A stretch of DNA of 64,000 nt from the NCBI GenBank assembly GCA_963825175.1, contig CAWGSA010000001.1, positions 930,001-994,000 on the forward strand. Reading direction: 5' to 3'. Below the pieces are notes generated by a model. It worked only from the letters and a program-made list of their open reading frames with translations. It had not been told where the DNA came from and searched no databases. Below, in pieces: positions 1 to 9,081 of the stretch (its first letter is position 1; every line of letters begins with the position of its first letter). Position numbers and translations under genes: made by a program. This stretch comes from DATFTF01 sp963825175. GTDB taxonomy: Bacteria; Acidobacteriota; Thermoanaerobaculia; UBA5066; Gp7-AA6.

Positions 1-228
1 TCCTGTTCCTGAACAAGAACGACCCGGCGCAGGCCGTCGCCTACCTGGGCAAGGGCGATCGAGCTCGACCCGAACCAGGCGGACCCGTACTACTACCGGG
101 GCCTCGCCCTCATGCAGCAGAAGAAAAACGCCGACGCGAAAGCCGACTTCCAGAAGTATCTCCAGATCGCTCCCAACGGTCCGGAGGCCAAGGAGATCAA
201 GCAGGACCTCCTGCCAGCCGTCAAATGA
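1..228 (+). pseudogene. TPR-repeat protein, C-terminal fragment with an apparent +1 frameshift
   Basis: This is the 3' end of a gene that begins outside the window. Reading back from the TGA at 226-228 gives a typical TPR helix pair (IELDPNQADPYYYRGLAL, then DFQKYLQIAPNGPEAKEIK). That frame meets a stop at 10-12. Codons from position 3 instead give LFLNKNDPAQAVAYLGK, which is the expected preceding TPR helix. Removing one G from the run at 53-55 joins the two into a continuous TPR. Either the gene is frameshifted near its 3' end or this is a homopolymer sequencing error. The stop overlaps the next gene's ATG (ATGA), so the two were probably co-transcribed. Partner and function cannot be told from this fragment. 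Confidence 0.7.
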
Positions 229-2321
229 TTCTCGAACCTCCGGCGCAACGAGCCGCTCGCTCCCGGGCGCGAGTGCTCGTTCTCGCAGGAGTGGCTCTTC
301 TCGCGGCTTGCCGCGGGGGCGGTCGGGCTCCGGCGCCGGCCGGAAAGACACCACTCGGGCGCCCGGACGTCGTTCTCGTCACCATCGACACCCTGCGGGC
401 CGACGCAGTCGGCTTCATGGGAAACCGCCGCGTGGAAACGCCACAGCTCGACCGTCTGGCCCGGGAAGGGGCGGTCTTCGAGCAGGCCCACGCCTCCAAC
501 GTCATCACGCTCCCTTCGCACACCAACATCCTGACCGGGCGCTACCCCTTCGAGCACGGCGTGCGCGACAACGCCGGCTTCGCCCTGGGCGACCGCCTCC
601 CGACCATGGCGACGCTGCTCAAGGCCGACGGATACGTCACCGGCGCGTTCGTGGCCGCTTTCCCGCTCGACTCCCGATTCGGGCTGAACCGCGGCTTCGA
701 CGTCTACGACCAGCGCTACCCGCCCTCGGGCTCGCCATACGACTTCGTCATGCAGGAGCGTCCCGGAAAAGAAGTCGTGGCCGCCGGTCTGACCTGGTTT
801 TCGAGCCAGAGCGGAAAGCCGCGCTTCCTGTGGGTCCATATCTACGAGCCGCACGCCCCGTACCGGCCTCCGCCGGAGTTTGCCGCGAAGTTCGCCGACG
901 ACCCGTACCTGGGCGAGGTTTCCACGGCGGACGCCGCGCTCGCGCCGCTCTTCGACGCGGTCCGCCGGGACAACGTGCTCGTCGTCGTCACGGGCGACCA
1001 CGGAGAGGCGCGGGGCGGCCACGGCGAGCTGACCCACGGCCTCTTCGCCTACGAGGAGACGCTCCACGTGCCCCTGCTGCTCTGGTCTCCCGGACGGGTC
1101 GCCGCGCAGCGCAGCCGGCGCCTGGCGCGGCACGTGGACATTCTTCCGACGGTTCTTTCCGCGGCCGGCGTGACCCCGCCCAAGGACCTTCCCGGCCGCT
1201 CGCTGCTCGGGCCGGAGGAGAGCGTGACGGACTACTTCGAGTCGCTCTCGAGCTCCTTCAACCGCGGCTGGGCGCCGCTCGCCGGCATCTTCGACGGCCG
1301 TTACAAGTTCATCGATCTTCCCATTCCGGAGCTCTACGACCTCGCCTCGGATCCCGGCGAGACGGTCAATCTCTTCTCCAAACAGCCGGAGATCGCCGCC
1401 CGGCTGAAGCGCCTGCTTCCGAAGCCCGGCTCGGCCGCTCCCAGCCCCGACTCGGAGACGGCCCGGCGGCTGCTGGCGCTCGGCTACCTCTCCGGCGGAG
1501 CCAAGCCGAAGGCGGTCTACACGCCGGAGGACGATCCCAAGCGCCTGGTCGGCGTGGACAACCAGATCCATCGCGTCATCGAGCTCTTCCAGACCGGCAA
1601 ACGCGCGGAGGCGATCGCTCTCGCGCGCCGGATCGTCGCGGAGCGTCCGGCCATGCCGACGGGGTACGAGTTCCTGGCCTTCCTCCTGCAGGACGCGGGC
1701 GACGACCGGAGCGCCGCCCGGGTGCTGCGCGAGGCGGACCGAAAGGGTCTGGCGTCCGAGCCGATGCGCGTACGGCTGGGGCTCATCCTCTCGGAGGAGG
1801 GGCAGAGCCAGGAAGCCCTGGCGGTTCTGCAGCCGCTCTCATCCAGGTCCGATCCCGATGCGCAGAACGCCCTGGGGATTGCTCTGGCGGACGCCGGAAG
1901 GATCCCGGACGCCCTGGCGATTTTCGAAAAGATCCTGGCTCGGGACCCCAACGACGCGGTCGCCCTCCAGAACGAGGGAATCACCCGATTGAAGGCAGGG
2001 GACGCGGCGGCGGCGGTCGCGCTCTTCGCCAGGGCTCTCGCGATCAACGACAAGATGCCCCGGGCCTTGAACGCCAAAGGAGTGGCGGAGGCCGAGCTCA
2101 ATCGTCCTGTGGACGCCATCGCGTCGTGGAAGCGCGCCGCGGAGCTCGACCCGCGCCAGTACGACGCGCTGTTCAACATGGGTCTCGTCGCGGACAAGAT
2201 CGGCGACCACGCGACGGCGCGCCTGGCGCTCCAGCGGTTCATCGACACGGCGCCCCCGGCGGTGTACGGCAAGGACGTGGCCCAGGCGCGTCAAATCCTG
2301 AAGGGACGCGCGGGATCCTGA
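225..2321 (+). CDS. sulfatase-fold lipoprotein with C-terminal TPR repeats (paralogue 1)
   Basis: This is a 698-aa alkaline-phosphatase/sulfatase superfamily protein (PF00884-like). An N-terminal signal with lipobox LAAC (Cys29) predicts a lipid-anchored envelope protein. The catalytic half (about 47-400) has a metal-binding Asp in VTIDTLRAD (Asp55), the nucleophile region ITLPSHTNILTG (Thr95) and a GDHGE metal motif. Residues about 440-690 are TPR helices. Classical sulfatases have Cys or Ser in CxPSR. Here the position is Thr and the Arg is His, so sulfate ester hydrolysis is doubtful. Thr nucleophiles are known in LtaS/EptA-type phospho-transferases and in phosphodiesterases of this superfamily. 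The start overlaps the upstream TPR gene (ATGA). The substrate is unknown; glycan or lipid headgroup modification is an inference. Confidence 0.85.
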   Translation: MILEPPAQRAARSRARVLVLAGVALLAACRGGGRAPAPAGKTPLGRPDVVLVTIDTLRADAVGFMGNRRVETPQLDRLAREGAVFEQAHASNVITLPSHTNILTGRYPFEHGVRDNAGFALGDRLPTMATLLKADGYVTGAFVAAFPLDSRFGLNRGFDVYDQRYPPSGSPYDFVMQERPGKEVVAAGLTWFSSQSGKPRFLWVHIYEPHAPYRPPPEFAAKFADDPYLGEVSTADAALAPLFDAVRRDNVLVVVTGDHGEARGGHGELTHGLFAYEETLHVPLLLWSPGRVAAQRSRRLARHVDILPTVLSAAGVTPPKDLPGRSLLGPEESVTDYFESLSSSFNRGWAPLAGIFDGRYKFIDLPIPELYDLASDPGETVNLFSKQPEIAARLKRLLPKPGSAAPSPDSETARRLLALGYLSGGAKPKAVYTPEDDPKRLVGVDNQIHRVIELFQTGKRAEAIALARRIVAERPAMPTGYEFLAFLLQDAGDDRSAARVLREADRKGLASEPMRVRLGLILSEEGQSQEALAVLQPLSSRSDPDAQNALGIALADAGRIPDALAIFEKILARDPNDAVALQNEGITRLKAGDAAAAVALFARALAINDKMPRALNAKGVAEAELNRPVDAIASWKRAAELDPRQYDALFNMGLVADKIGDHATARLALQRFIDTAPPAVYGKDVAQARQILKGRAGS

Positions 2322-2399
2322 GGCTTCGAACCCGAAACTCGTGTTGTGAATCGAAAGTTGCTCTCCAACGGACAATGCGGGGAGTAGGGGCGGCACGTA

Positions 2400-2431
2400 G
2401 GCGCTAAAGGGACTCTCGTTACGAGGCACTA
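2400..2431 (-). repeat. 3'-end motif, copy 1
   Basis: Read on the minus strand, the glycosyltransferase stop is followed by TAGTGCCTCGTAACGAGAGT. A near match, TAGTGTCCTGCAACGAGAGT, follows the stop of the ftsB-like gene at about 60259-60278. Both lie between convergent genes and both include the minus-strand TAG stop codon. There is no clear stem-loop with a U-tract, so a terminator role is not established. Confidence 0.45.
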
Positions 2432-4648
2432 GCGCTCCACGGGAGTCGGCGCGCCGCGAACGACTGCCACGTACCGCTCGGCCTCGGCGAGCCGCCCGAG
2501 CTCGGAGGCGTTTTGCAGGAAGAGGCGGGTCGCCGGCGCATAGGCCGGCGCGGCACGCACGAGATTCCGCAGGATCGCGTCCGCCTTCAGGCGGTCGCCG
2601 CGCAGGCGGGCCAGCATCGCCGCGGCCAAGCCCACCGCGGGCGCCTGGGGCGAGAGCTCCTGGGCTCTGCCCACCGCCGTCGCCGCGCCGGGCGCGTCCC
2701 CGGCCTCGAGCCGGATCATCGCCAGGAGAGTCCATCCCTCGGCGTTCTCCGGGTCGAGGCGCGTCGACTCTGTGGCCTCCGCGATGGCGCGATCCCTGTC
2801 GTGTCTTTCCCACGCGATCCGGGCGAGGCCCCGGTGGGCCCCGGCATCAGCCGGAAAGAGTTGGAGGAGCCGCCGAAAGGTCTTCTCCGCCTCCGCGACG
2901 TCGCCGCCGGTGAGCTCGCTCTGCCCGAGCGCCTCGAGGCTCAAGGGGTCGTCGGGGCGCAAGGTGACCGCCTGCTGAAATTGCTGCCCCGCCTCGGCCT
3001 GCCGCCCTTCGCGCTGGAGGAGGAGGCCGAGATGATACCGCGCTTTCTGGCTCTCTCCGCCCTGCGCGAGCGACGCCCGAAAGAAGCTCTCCGCCTCGGG
3101 AAGCGCGTGCCGCTCCACGGCGAGAACTCCCAGTCCGTCGAGCGCCGGCCCGAAGGCGGCATCCTCGGCGAGCGCGTGGCGGAAGGCGGCCTCCGCGTCC
3201 GCGTTCCGGTTTTCCCCGAGCAGGGCTTCCCCCGTATAGAACCATTCTTCCGCCAGCCCGTGGCTGGGACCATGGCGCCAGACGTGCGAGAAACCGAGCG
3301 CCGCCAGAGCCGCGGCCGCGCCGATCGCCAGGCGAGTCCACGATCGCCCCCGCAGTGACTCGAGGCCAGCGGCCACCGTCTGACCGGCGAAAGGGACCAG
3401 AAACACCGTGAGCGGGAGCCGATAGCGCGTCCCGACCACCAGAAAGACGCAGCCCGCCGCCAACCCGATGACCGCCGCGAAGAGGGGCCCCGGCCGCGGC
3501 CGCCGCCGGGCAGCGAGAAAGACGCCGGGCACCGCCAGAGCGAACACGAGACCGAAGCCGGGAAGAACAGCGAGCAGGGGCACCGCGGCGGTAAAGAACG
3601 CAAAGCTATGGGTATCCCGAATCTCATCGCTCTGAAACGTCCAGACGAGCTTGCGGCCGAGGAGGGCCGCGTAGGCGAGAGGCCGATGCCCGATTTCGGC
3701 GAGCGTCTTACGGAAGTAGTAACGATCCTGGTCCGCCGGGCTCTGGCGGCCGTGGCGAAGGGCTTCGCCTTCCAGGGCGTCCCAATCCTTTCCCGGGCGC
3801 GCGCTCGCCACCCCGCTGCCGGCCGGCGAATTGCCCAGATAGAAGTTCATCCCACCGTGCGACTGGACGAGGAGGAGACTGCCCGTGGCCCGCCGGGTGG
3901 CGACCGCGACGGGAAGAATCGGAATCACGACGCCGACGGCCAGGAGCGCCAGGGCAAGGGCCCGGCGGTCGACTGCCGACCGGCGCCAGACCCAGAGAAC
4001 GATTGCGGGGGCCACGACCAGCGCGGTCGGCCGGACGACGGTCGCAAGCCCGACCAGGATTCCTGAGAGAGCCGCCGCCAGCCATGGCGGCCGTAGAAAG
4101 CCGGCGGCGAGCGCGGAGAGAACCAGGAGAAGGATCAGCAGGCCCTCCCCGAGCACGGAAACGTCGATCCAGATCAACGGAGCGAGCGCCCCGGCGAGAA
4201 ACCCGGCGGCGGCCCCGGCCCCTCGACCGAAATGCTTCGCGGTGAGAACGCCGAGGGCGCAGCACAGCGCCGCTCCCATCGTCGCCTGCGCGATCCAGAC
4301 GGGCGGCAGCGATCCGCCGAAGAGCGCGAGCAGGCCTGCCAGGAAAAAGGAATAGCCCGGTCCGTGCACCGGAGGATTGGGAAAGGCGAAGTCTCCGGAA
4401 GCGATGCGGCGCGCCCGGATCAGGTATTCGAGCGAGTCGAGCTGCGGCGATCGATAGATCGGCAGCTCCTGCAGCCGCGAGGAGACGAAGAGCCGAAGCG
4501 CGAGGGCGGCGACGAAGATCCCGACGGTCCAGAAGAGACCGAGCGCATCGCGCGGGAGCGGCGGCGGACCCGGCTGGGCGCTCGACGCGGCGGATGTTCG
4601 TCGTTCGGCGGTTCGCCGTCGCGCCCGCTCGCGCTGCCTGCGCTTCAC
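2429..4648 (-). CDS. GT39/ArnT-like membrane glycosyltransferase with C-terminal TPRs
   Basis: This is a 739-aa protein. After a basic, Arg-rich N-terminus come about ten hydrophobic segments (about 38-440) and then roughly seven TPR-like helices (about 455-730). The first extracytoplasmic loop holds LDSLEYLIRARR, placed like the acidic catalytic loop of PMT_2/GT39 polyprenyl-phosphate-sugar transferases. It would add a sugar to a protein or lipid on the outer face of the inner membrane. The GT39-TPR fusion suggests a protein-bound complex. The start is GTG at 4646-4648. It is divergent from the second sulfatase-fold lipoprotein and convergent with the first, and its TPRs resemble theirs, which suggests a shared envelope-glycan pathway. 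The donor and acceptor cannot be inferred. Confidence 0.8.
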   Translation of the reverse strand: MKRRQRERARRRTAERRTSAASSAQPGPPPLPRDALGLFWTVGIFVAALALRLFVSSRLQELPIYRSPQLDSLEYLIRARRIASGDFAFPNPPVHGPGYSFFLAGLLALFGGSLPPVWIAQATMGAALCCALGVLTAKHFGRGAGAAAGFLAGALAPLIWIDVSVLGEGLLILLLVLSALAAGFLRPPWLAAALSGILVGLATVVRPTALVVAPAIVLWVWRRSAVDRRALALALLAVGVVIPILPVAVATRRATGSLLLVQSHGGMNFYLGNSPAGSGVASARPGKDWDALEGEALRHGRQSPADQDRYYFRKTLAEIGHRPLAYAALLGRKLVWTFQSDEIRDTHSFAFFTAAVPLLAVLPGFGLVFALAVPGVFLAARRRPRPGPLFAAVIGLAAGCVFLVVGTRYRLPLTVFLVPFAGQTVAAGLESLRGRSWTRLAIGAAAALAALGFSHVWRHGPSHGLAEEWFYTGEALLGENRNADAEAAFRHALAEDAAFGPALDGLGVLAVERHALPEAESFFRASLAQGGESQKARYHLGLLLQREGRQAEAGQQFQQAVTLRPDDPLSLEALGQSELTGGDVAEAEKTFRRLLQLFPADAGAHRGLARIAWERHDRDRAIAEATESTRLDPENAEGWTLLAMIRLEAGDAPGAATAVGRAQELSPQAPAVGLAAAMLARLRGDRLKADAILRNLVRAAPAYAPATRLFLQNASELGRLAEAERYVAVVRGAPTPVER

Positions 4649-4732
4649 GCGGGAAAGGGTACCAAACGCCTTCCGGAGACGCCGGATCCGGCGATTCGCG
4701 TCGGCCCGCCGGCGCGGCTAAGCTAGAGCCGG

Positions 4733-6799
4733 ATGCGCATGCCGCGTGCCTCGAGAACCGCCGGGAACTTCTTCGCCGCAGCGGCGGCGGTCCTCGCCCT
4801 CCTCGTCCCGGCATGCCACTCCCGGCGGGCGCCGGTCATCCTGATTTCCGTCGACACGCTGCGGTCCGATCACCTTCCGGCCTACGGTTACCGGGGCGTG
4901 GCGACACCTTCGCTCGAAGCTTTGCGCCGGGACGCCGTGCTCTTCGCGCGCGCGTACGCGCACGTCCCCTTGACTCTTCCCTCGCATGCGACGCTCTTCA
5001 CCGGCCTGGCTCCTGCGCAGAACGGCGTTCGGGACAACTACGGTTTTCCGCTCCGCGTCGGATCGCCCACTCTGGCCGAATGGCTCGGACAAGCCGGCTA
5101 TGCGACCGGAGCGGCGGTCTCCTCGTCCGTCCTGGAGAAGGGCACCGGCATCGCCCGCGGGTTCGCCTTCTACGACGATTCGGTGGGCTCGGCGGACAAA
5201 CGCGACGGAGCCGTGGCGCAGGCAAGCCTGACGCGCTGGATCTTCGAGCACCGGCGTGAGCCCTTCTTCGCATTCCTGCATCTCTACGAGCCGCACGCGC
5301 CTTATGCGCCCCCCGAGCCGTACCGCGCCCGCTACCCCAGTCCGTACGACGGTGAGATCGCCCGCGCGGACGAGATCGTCGGAGCGTTCCTCGCGAAGTT
5401 GAAGGAGTGGGGCCTCTACGACCAGGCCCTCATCGTTTTTCTATCCGATCACGGAGAAGGCCTCGGAGAGCATGGGGAAGCGGAGCACGGAGTGTTCCTC
5501 TACCGGGAATCGATCCAGGTGCCTCTCCTCATCAAGTTCCCTGGCGGCGCGCGCGCCGGGGAAAGGGTCGAGGGAGTCGCCGGCTTGACCGACGTCTTTC
5601 CGACCGTGGCCGGCGCGCTGGGCCTCGCTCCGCCGCCGTCGCTGCCCGGCCGGGACTGGTCGCACGGCGCGACGGGCGCGTCCGCCGACCGGCGAATCTA
5701 CTCCGAGACGCTGTATCCGCGCCTGCGCCTGGGTTGGAGCGACCTGGCCTCGCTGACCGACCAGGCATACGAGTACATCGAGGCCCCGCGTCCCGAGCTG
5801 TACGACCTGCGTCAGGATCCCGGCGAGCGAACAAATCTCGCGCCGCGTCTCGATGCCGAGTTTCGCCGCCGCCGGCTGGAGATGGCGTCCATCCCGAGGT
5901 CCCCCGCCGTCCAGGACTCGGCCGATCCGGAGCGCGCAAAGAAGCTCGCGTCGCTGGGATACTTGACCGGGTCCGCCGCCGCGACCGGCTCGCTGCCCGA
6001 TCCCAAGGACCGCATCTCGACATTGCAGCTGCAGACTGCGATCGGACGCCTCTTTGCCCAGAAGAACTATCCCGAGCTGATCCGAGCCTGCCGCGCCTTC
6101 CTGGCCGCCAACCCCGCCACCATCGAGATCTCGCGTATGCTCGCCGACGCTCAGGAGAAAACCGGAGACCGGGAGGGAGCGATCGCGACGCTTCGCCAGG
6201 GACTGAAGGACAGCGAGGCGACCGCGGCTCCCGACCGGCGAGTCGCGGCGCGCGAACGCCTGGCCTACCTGCTCGTTCAAACGGGGCGGACCTCCGAAGC
6301 CCTCGCGCTCGGCGACGGCGCGGATTACTCGGACCCGGCGTCCTTGAACGCCCTGGGGGCGGCAGAGGCGCAGTCGGGGCGCCTGGCCCAGGCCCGTGCG
6401 CTGTTCGAGCGAGCCCTTTCGCTCGACCCCAACGACCCTCTCTCCAACCGGAACCTGGGCACGGTCCTGCTGCGCCTGGGCGAGATCGCGCCGGCACGCG
6501 ACCGACTGGAGCAGGCCGTGCGGCTCGATCCCGGGAGCGCGCCGGCCTGGGCCTCGCTCGGCAGCGCCCGCGCGCGGTCGAACGACGAGGCGGGCGCCGC
6601 GGCGGCCTGGCAAAAGGCGGTCGACCTCGATGCCTCGCAGTACGAGGCGCTGTACAACCTCGCCATCGCCGCCGGCCGGCGGGGCGACGTCGCTCTCGCG
6701 CGGACTGCCCTGCGGCGATTCGTGGTTGAGGCTCCGCCGCGCCTCTTCGGCCGCGAGCTCGAGGAGGCGCGCCGGCTTCTGGGCGCTCTTCCGGGATGA
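4733..6799 (+). CDS. sulfatase-fold lipoprotein with C-terminal TPR repeats (paralogue 2)
   Basis: This is a 688-aa paralogue of the protein at 225-2321. It has a signal peptide with lipobox LVPAC (Cys28) and the metal-site motif ILISVDTLRSD (Asp41). The nucleophile region is VPLTLPSHATLFTG with Thr81 where sulfatases carry Cys or Ser, followed by QNGVRDN and LSDHGEG. The C-terminal third (about 430-680) is TPR helices, including ALGAAEAQSGRLAQARALFE. The ATG at 4733 lies in a short divergent spacer shared with the glycosyltransferase; a second ATG at 4739 is possible. The stop overlaps the start of paralogue 3 (ATGA), so the two are translationally coupled. It is probably periplasmic and membrane-anchored. 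The substrate is unknown, and phosphate-ester or phosphoglycerol/phosphoethanolamine chemistry is as likely as sulfate. Confidence 0.85.
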   Translation: MRMPRASRTAGNFFAAAAAVLALLVPACHSRRAPVILISVDTLRSDHLPAYGYRGVATPSLEALRRDAVLFARAYAHVPLTLPSHATLFTGLAPAQNGVRDNYGFPLRVGSPTLAEWLGQAGYATGAAVSSSVLEKGTGIARGFAFYDDSVGSADKRDGAVAQASLTRWIFEHRREPFFAFLHLYEPHAPYAPPEPYRARYPSPYDGEIARADEIVGAFLAKLKEWGLYDQALIVFLSDHGEGLGEHGEAEHGVFLYRESIQVPLLIKFPGGARAGERVEGVAGLTDVFPTVAGALGLAPPPSLPGRDWSHGATGASADRRIYSETLYPRLRLGWSDLASLTDQAYEYIEAPRPELYDLRQDPGERTNLAPRLDAEFRRRRLEMASIPRSPAVQDSADPERAKKLASLGYLTGSAAATGSLPDPKDRISTLQLQTAIGRLFAQKNYPELIRACRAFLAANPATIEISRMLADAQEKTGDREGAIATLRQGLKDSEATAAPDRRVAARERLAYLLVQTGRTSEALALGDGADYSDPASLNALGAAEAQSGRLAQARALFERALSLDPNDPLSNRNLGTVLLRLGEIAPARDRLEQAVRLDPGSAPAWASLGSARARSNDEAGAAAAWQKAVDLDASQYEALYNLAIAAGRRGDVALARTALRRFVVEAPPRLFGRELEEARRLLGALPG

Positions 6800-8967
6800 G
6801 CGGCATGCGACGATCGCTCCGGATCGGAATCCCGATTTGCCTGGCTCTCCTCGGACCGGTCGCGTGCCGCAAGAGCTCGCAGCGGACTGTTTTTCCCGGA
6901 GCGCCGGTCCTCCTAATCTCCGTCGACACTCTGCGCGCCGACCATCTTCCCGTCTACGGCTACACGGGCGTCGCCACGCCGCATCTGGACGCCCTGCGCA
7001 AGGACTCCATCCTCTTCCAAAACGCGTACACCCACGTCCCCCTGACTCTCCCCTCGCACGTCGCGCTGATGACCGGCGTGCTGCCGCCGCAAAACGGCGT
7101 GCGCGACAACATCGGCTACCGCCTGGGCCCGGACCGACCGACCCTGGCCGGCTTCCTGGGCCAGCATGGATACGCGACCGGCGCGGCGGTCTCCTCGGCG
7201 GTGATCTCTCACGTCACCGGCATCAACCGGGGCTTCGCGTTCTACGACGACGACGTCGAGCCCACGGCCATGGACCAGACCATCGGGCGGCTGCGGCGCG
7301 ACGGCGGCGAGACGGCGGAGCACCTGAAGAAGTGGATCGCCTCCGCGGCGTCCCGTCCTTTCTTCGCGTTCTTCCACACCTACGACTGCCACACGCCCTA
7401 CGAGCCGCCGGAGCCCTATCGCAGCCGCTATCCACTCGCCTACGACGGCGCGATCGCGCGCACCGACGAGGTCGTCGGCGGCCTGCTCGACGCGCTGCGC
7501 CACAGCGGCCTCTACGACCGGGCCGTCATTGTCTTCCTGGCCGACCACGGCGAGGGGTTGAAGGACCACGGCGAAGAGGAGCACGGCGTGCTTCTCTACC
7601 GGGAGACCATCCACGTTCCGTTGATGATCAAGCTGCCCGGACAGCTTCGCGGGGGCAGGAGCGTGGCGACGCCGGTGGCTCTGACCGACGTCTTCCCGAC
7701 CGTGGCTCGCCTGCTCGGCCTCGCGCCGCCGGCGGGACTCGCCGGAATTCCGGTGATCACCGCGGACGGGACTCTGCCGGTCCGGCGCATCTACAGCGAG
7801 ACCCTCTACCCGCGCCTTCATCTGGGCTGGAGCGACCTGGCCTCGCTGGAAGACGACCGCTATCACTACATCGAGGCGCCCCGCTCGGAACTCTACGATC
7901 TCCTCGCCGACCCGGGGGAGCGCAAAGACCTCTCCCGGGGCCTTCCTCCGCCTTTTCGCTCGATGCGCATCGCGCTCTCCCAGATGTCCCGCCCGGTTCA
8001 GGCGCCGGGGTCGGCCGATCCCGAGCAGGTCAAGAAGCTCGCCGCGCTCGGATACCTGAGCGGCAGCCCCACCGACCTCACCAGCCGGAACCTGCCCGAT
8101 CCCAAGGATCGGATCGGCGCCGTGGACGAGCTCAAGCAGGCCTTTGGCGCCTTGAAGGGCGAACGCTACGAGGAAGCGGCCCGGCTGTTCAACGAGCTGG
8201 TGAAGCAGAACCCGCGGATGGTCGACGTGTGGCAGCTCCTGGCGCAGGCGGACCTGAAACTCTCCCGCGACGAGCAAGCGCATGAGGCCCTGGTCCAGGC
8301 GGCCAGGCTCTCGCCGGGAAATCCGCAGGTTCTCCTGGCTCTCTCGGAGTATTACCGGCTCATCGGAGACTTCAAGCAGGCGCGCCAGCACGCCGAGCTC
8401 GCGCGCAATGCCGGCGCTCTGGACGCCCACGAGAACCTGGCTCGGATCGCGCTGGCGCAGGGGGATAACCAGACCGCGGAGAGCGAAGCGCGCGCGGCGC
8501 TGCAGGAGTATCCGACCCGGCGGATTCCCCACCTGGTGCTGGCCCGCGTGATGCGGGACCGGGGAAAGCTTCCGGAGGCGCTGTCCGAGATCAACGAGGT
8601 GGTCCGTCTGGCGCGCCCCTTCCAACCTCCCCTGTTCAGCCTGAACTACCTCAAGGGAGACGTGCTCGCGCGTCTCTCTCGCAACGCCGAGGCCGCTGTG
8701 GCCTTTCAGCAGGAGATCCATGACTTTCCCGAGTCGGCCCAGGCCTACACTGCGCTCGCGGTGCTGTACGCCAGTGAGGGCAACGAGCGGGAGGCCCGGC
8801 GGACGTTGGACCTGTGTCTCACCAACGCGCGGACGCCCGGGCCCTACTTCGCCGTGGCCCAGGCTTACCAGGTCCTCGGAGATACGGGCCGCGCCCAAAT
8901 CGTGCGTCTGGAGGCGTCGCGGCGCTTCCCGGGCGCCCGTGAACGGAAGACAGGCGAGGGGGGCTGA
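6796..8967 (+). CDS. sulfatase-fold lipoprotein with C-terminal TPR repeats (paralogue 3)
   Basis: This is a 723-aa protein and the closest relative of paralogue 2. Lipobox GPVAC gives Cys24 as the lipidated residue. The catalytic region has LLISVDTLRADH (Asp44), PLTLPSHVALMTG (Thr84 as putative nucleophile), QNGVRDN and FLADHGEG. Both paralogues carry a YSETLYPRLHLGWSDLASL-type stretch near residue 335, and a YDL..DPGE metal-domain motif near 370. TPR helices run from about 445 to the end. The start overlaps the upstream stop by ATGA. High similarity to paralogue 2 with tandem placement points to local duplication. The function is unknown beyond a probable envelope hydrolase or transferase. 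Confidence 0.85.
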   Translation: MSGMRRSLRIGIPICLALLGPVACRKSSQRTVFPGAPVLLISVDTLRADHLPVYGYTGVATPHLDALRKDSILFQNAYTHVPLTLPSHVALMTGVLPPQNGVRDNIGYRLGPDRPTLAGFLGQHGYATGAAVSSAVISHVTGINRGFAFYDDDVEPTAMDQTIGRLRRDGGETAEHLKKWIASAASRPFFAFFHTYDCHTPYEPPEPYRSRYPLAYDGAIARTDEVVGGLLDALRHSGLYDRAVIVFLADHGEGLKDHGEEEHGVLLYRETIHVPLMIKLPGQLRGGRSVATPVALTDVFPTVARLLGLAPPAGLAGIPVITADGTLPVRRIYSETLYPRLHLGWSDLASLEDDRYHYIEAPRSELYDLLADPGERKDLSRGLPPPFRSMRIALSQMSRPVQAPGSADPEQVKKLAALGYLSGSPTDLTSRNLPDPKDRIGAVDELKQAFGALKGERYEEAARLFNELVKQNPRMVDVWQLLAQADLKLSRDEQAHEALVQAARLSPGNPQVLLALSEYYRLIGDFKQARQHAELARNAGALDAHENLARIALAQGDNQTAESEARAALQEYPTRRIPHLVLARVMRDRGKLPEALSEINEVVRLARPFQPPLFSLNYLKGDVLARLSRNAEAAVAFQQEIHDFPESAQAYTALAVLYASEGNEREARRTLDLCLTNARTPGPYFAVAQAYQVLGDTGRAQIVRLEASRRFPGARERKTGEGG

Positions 8968-9081
8968 AGGCCTGCCGAGCCCTTCCTCAGGATCGCCTGA
9001 AGTTCGTCCCTAAAGGGTTGCATGGCACCCGGTCCGGGAGGAAGATAGCCTTCCGGTAACTTTCCCGGGGGGAGGCTCGCC

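Noticed and set aside
9000..9075. Riboswitch before the VWFA-related gene
   Set aside because: Some GC pairing is visible but it does not match the c-di-GMP or other classes I know; only the GGAGG is supported.
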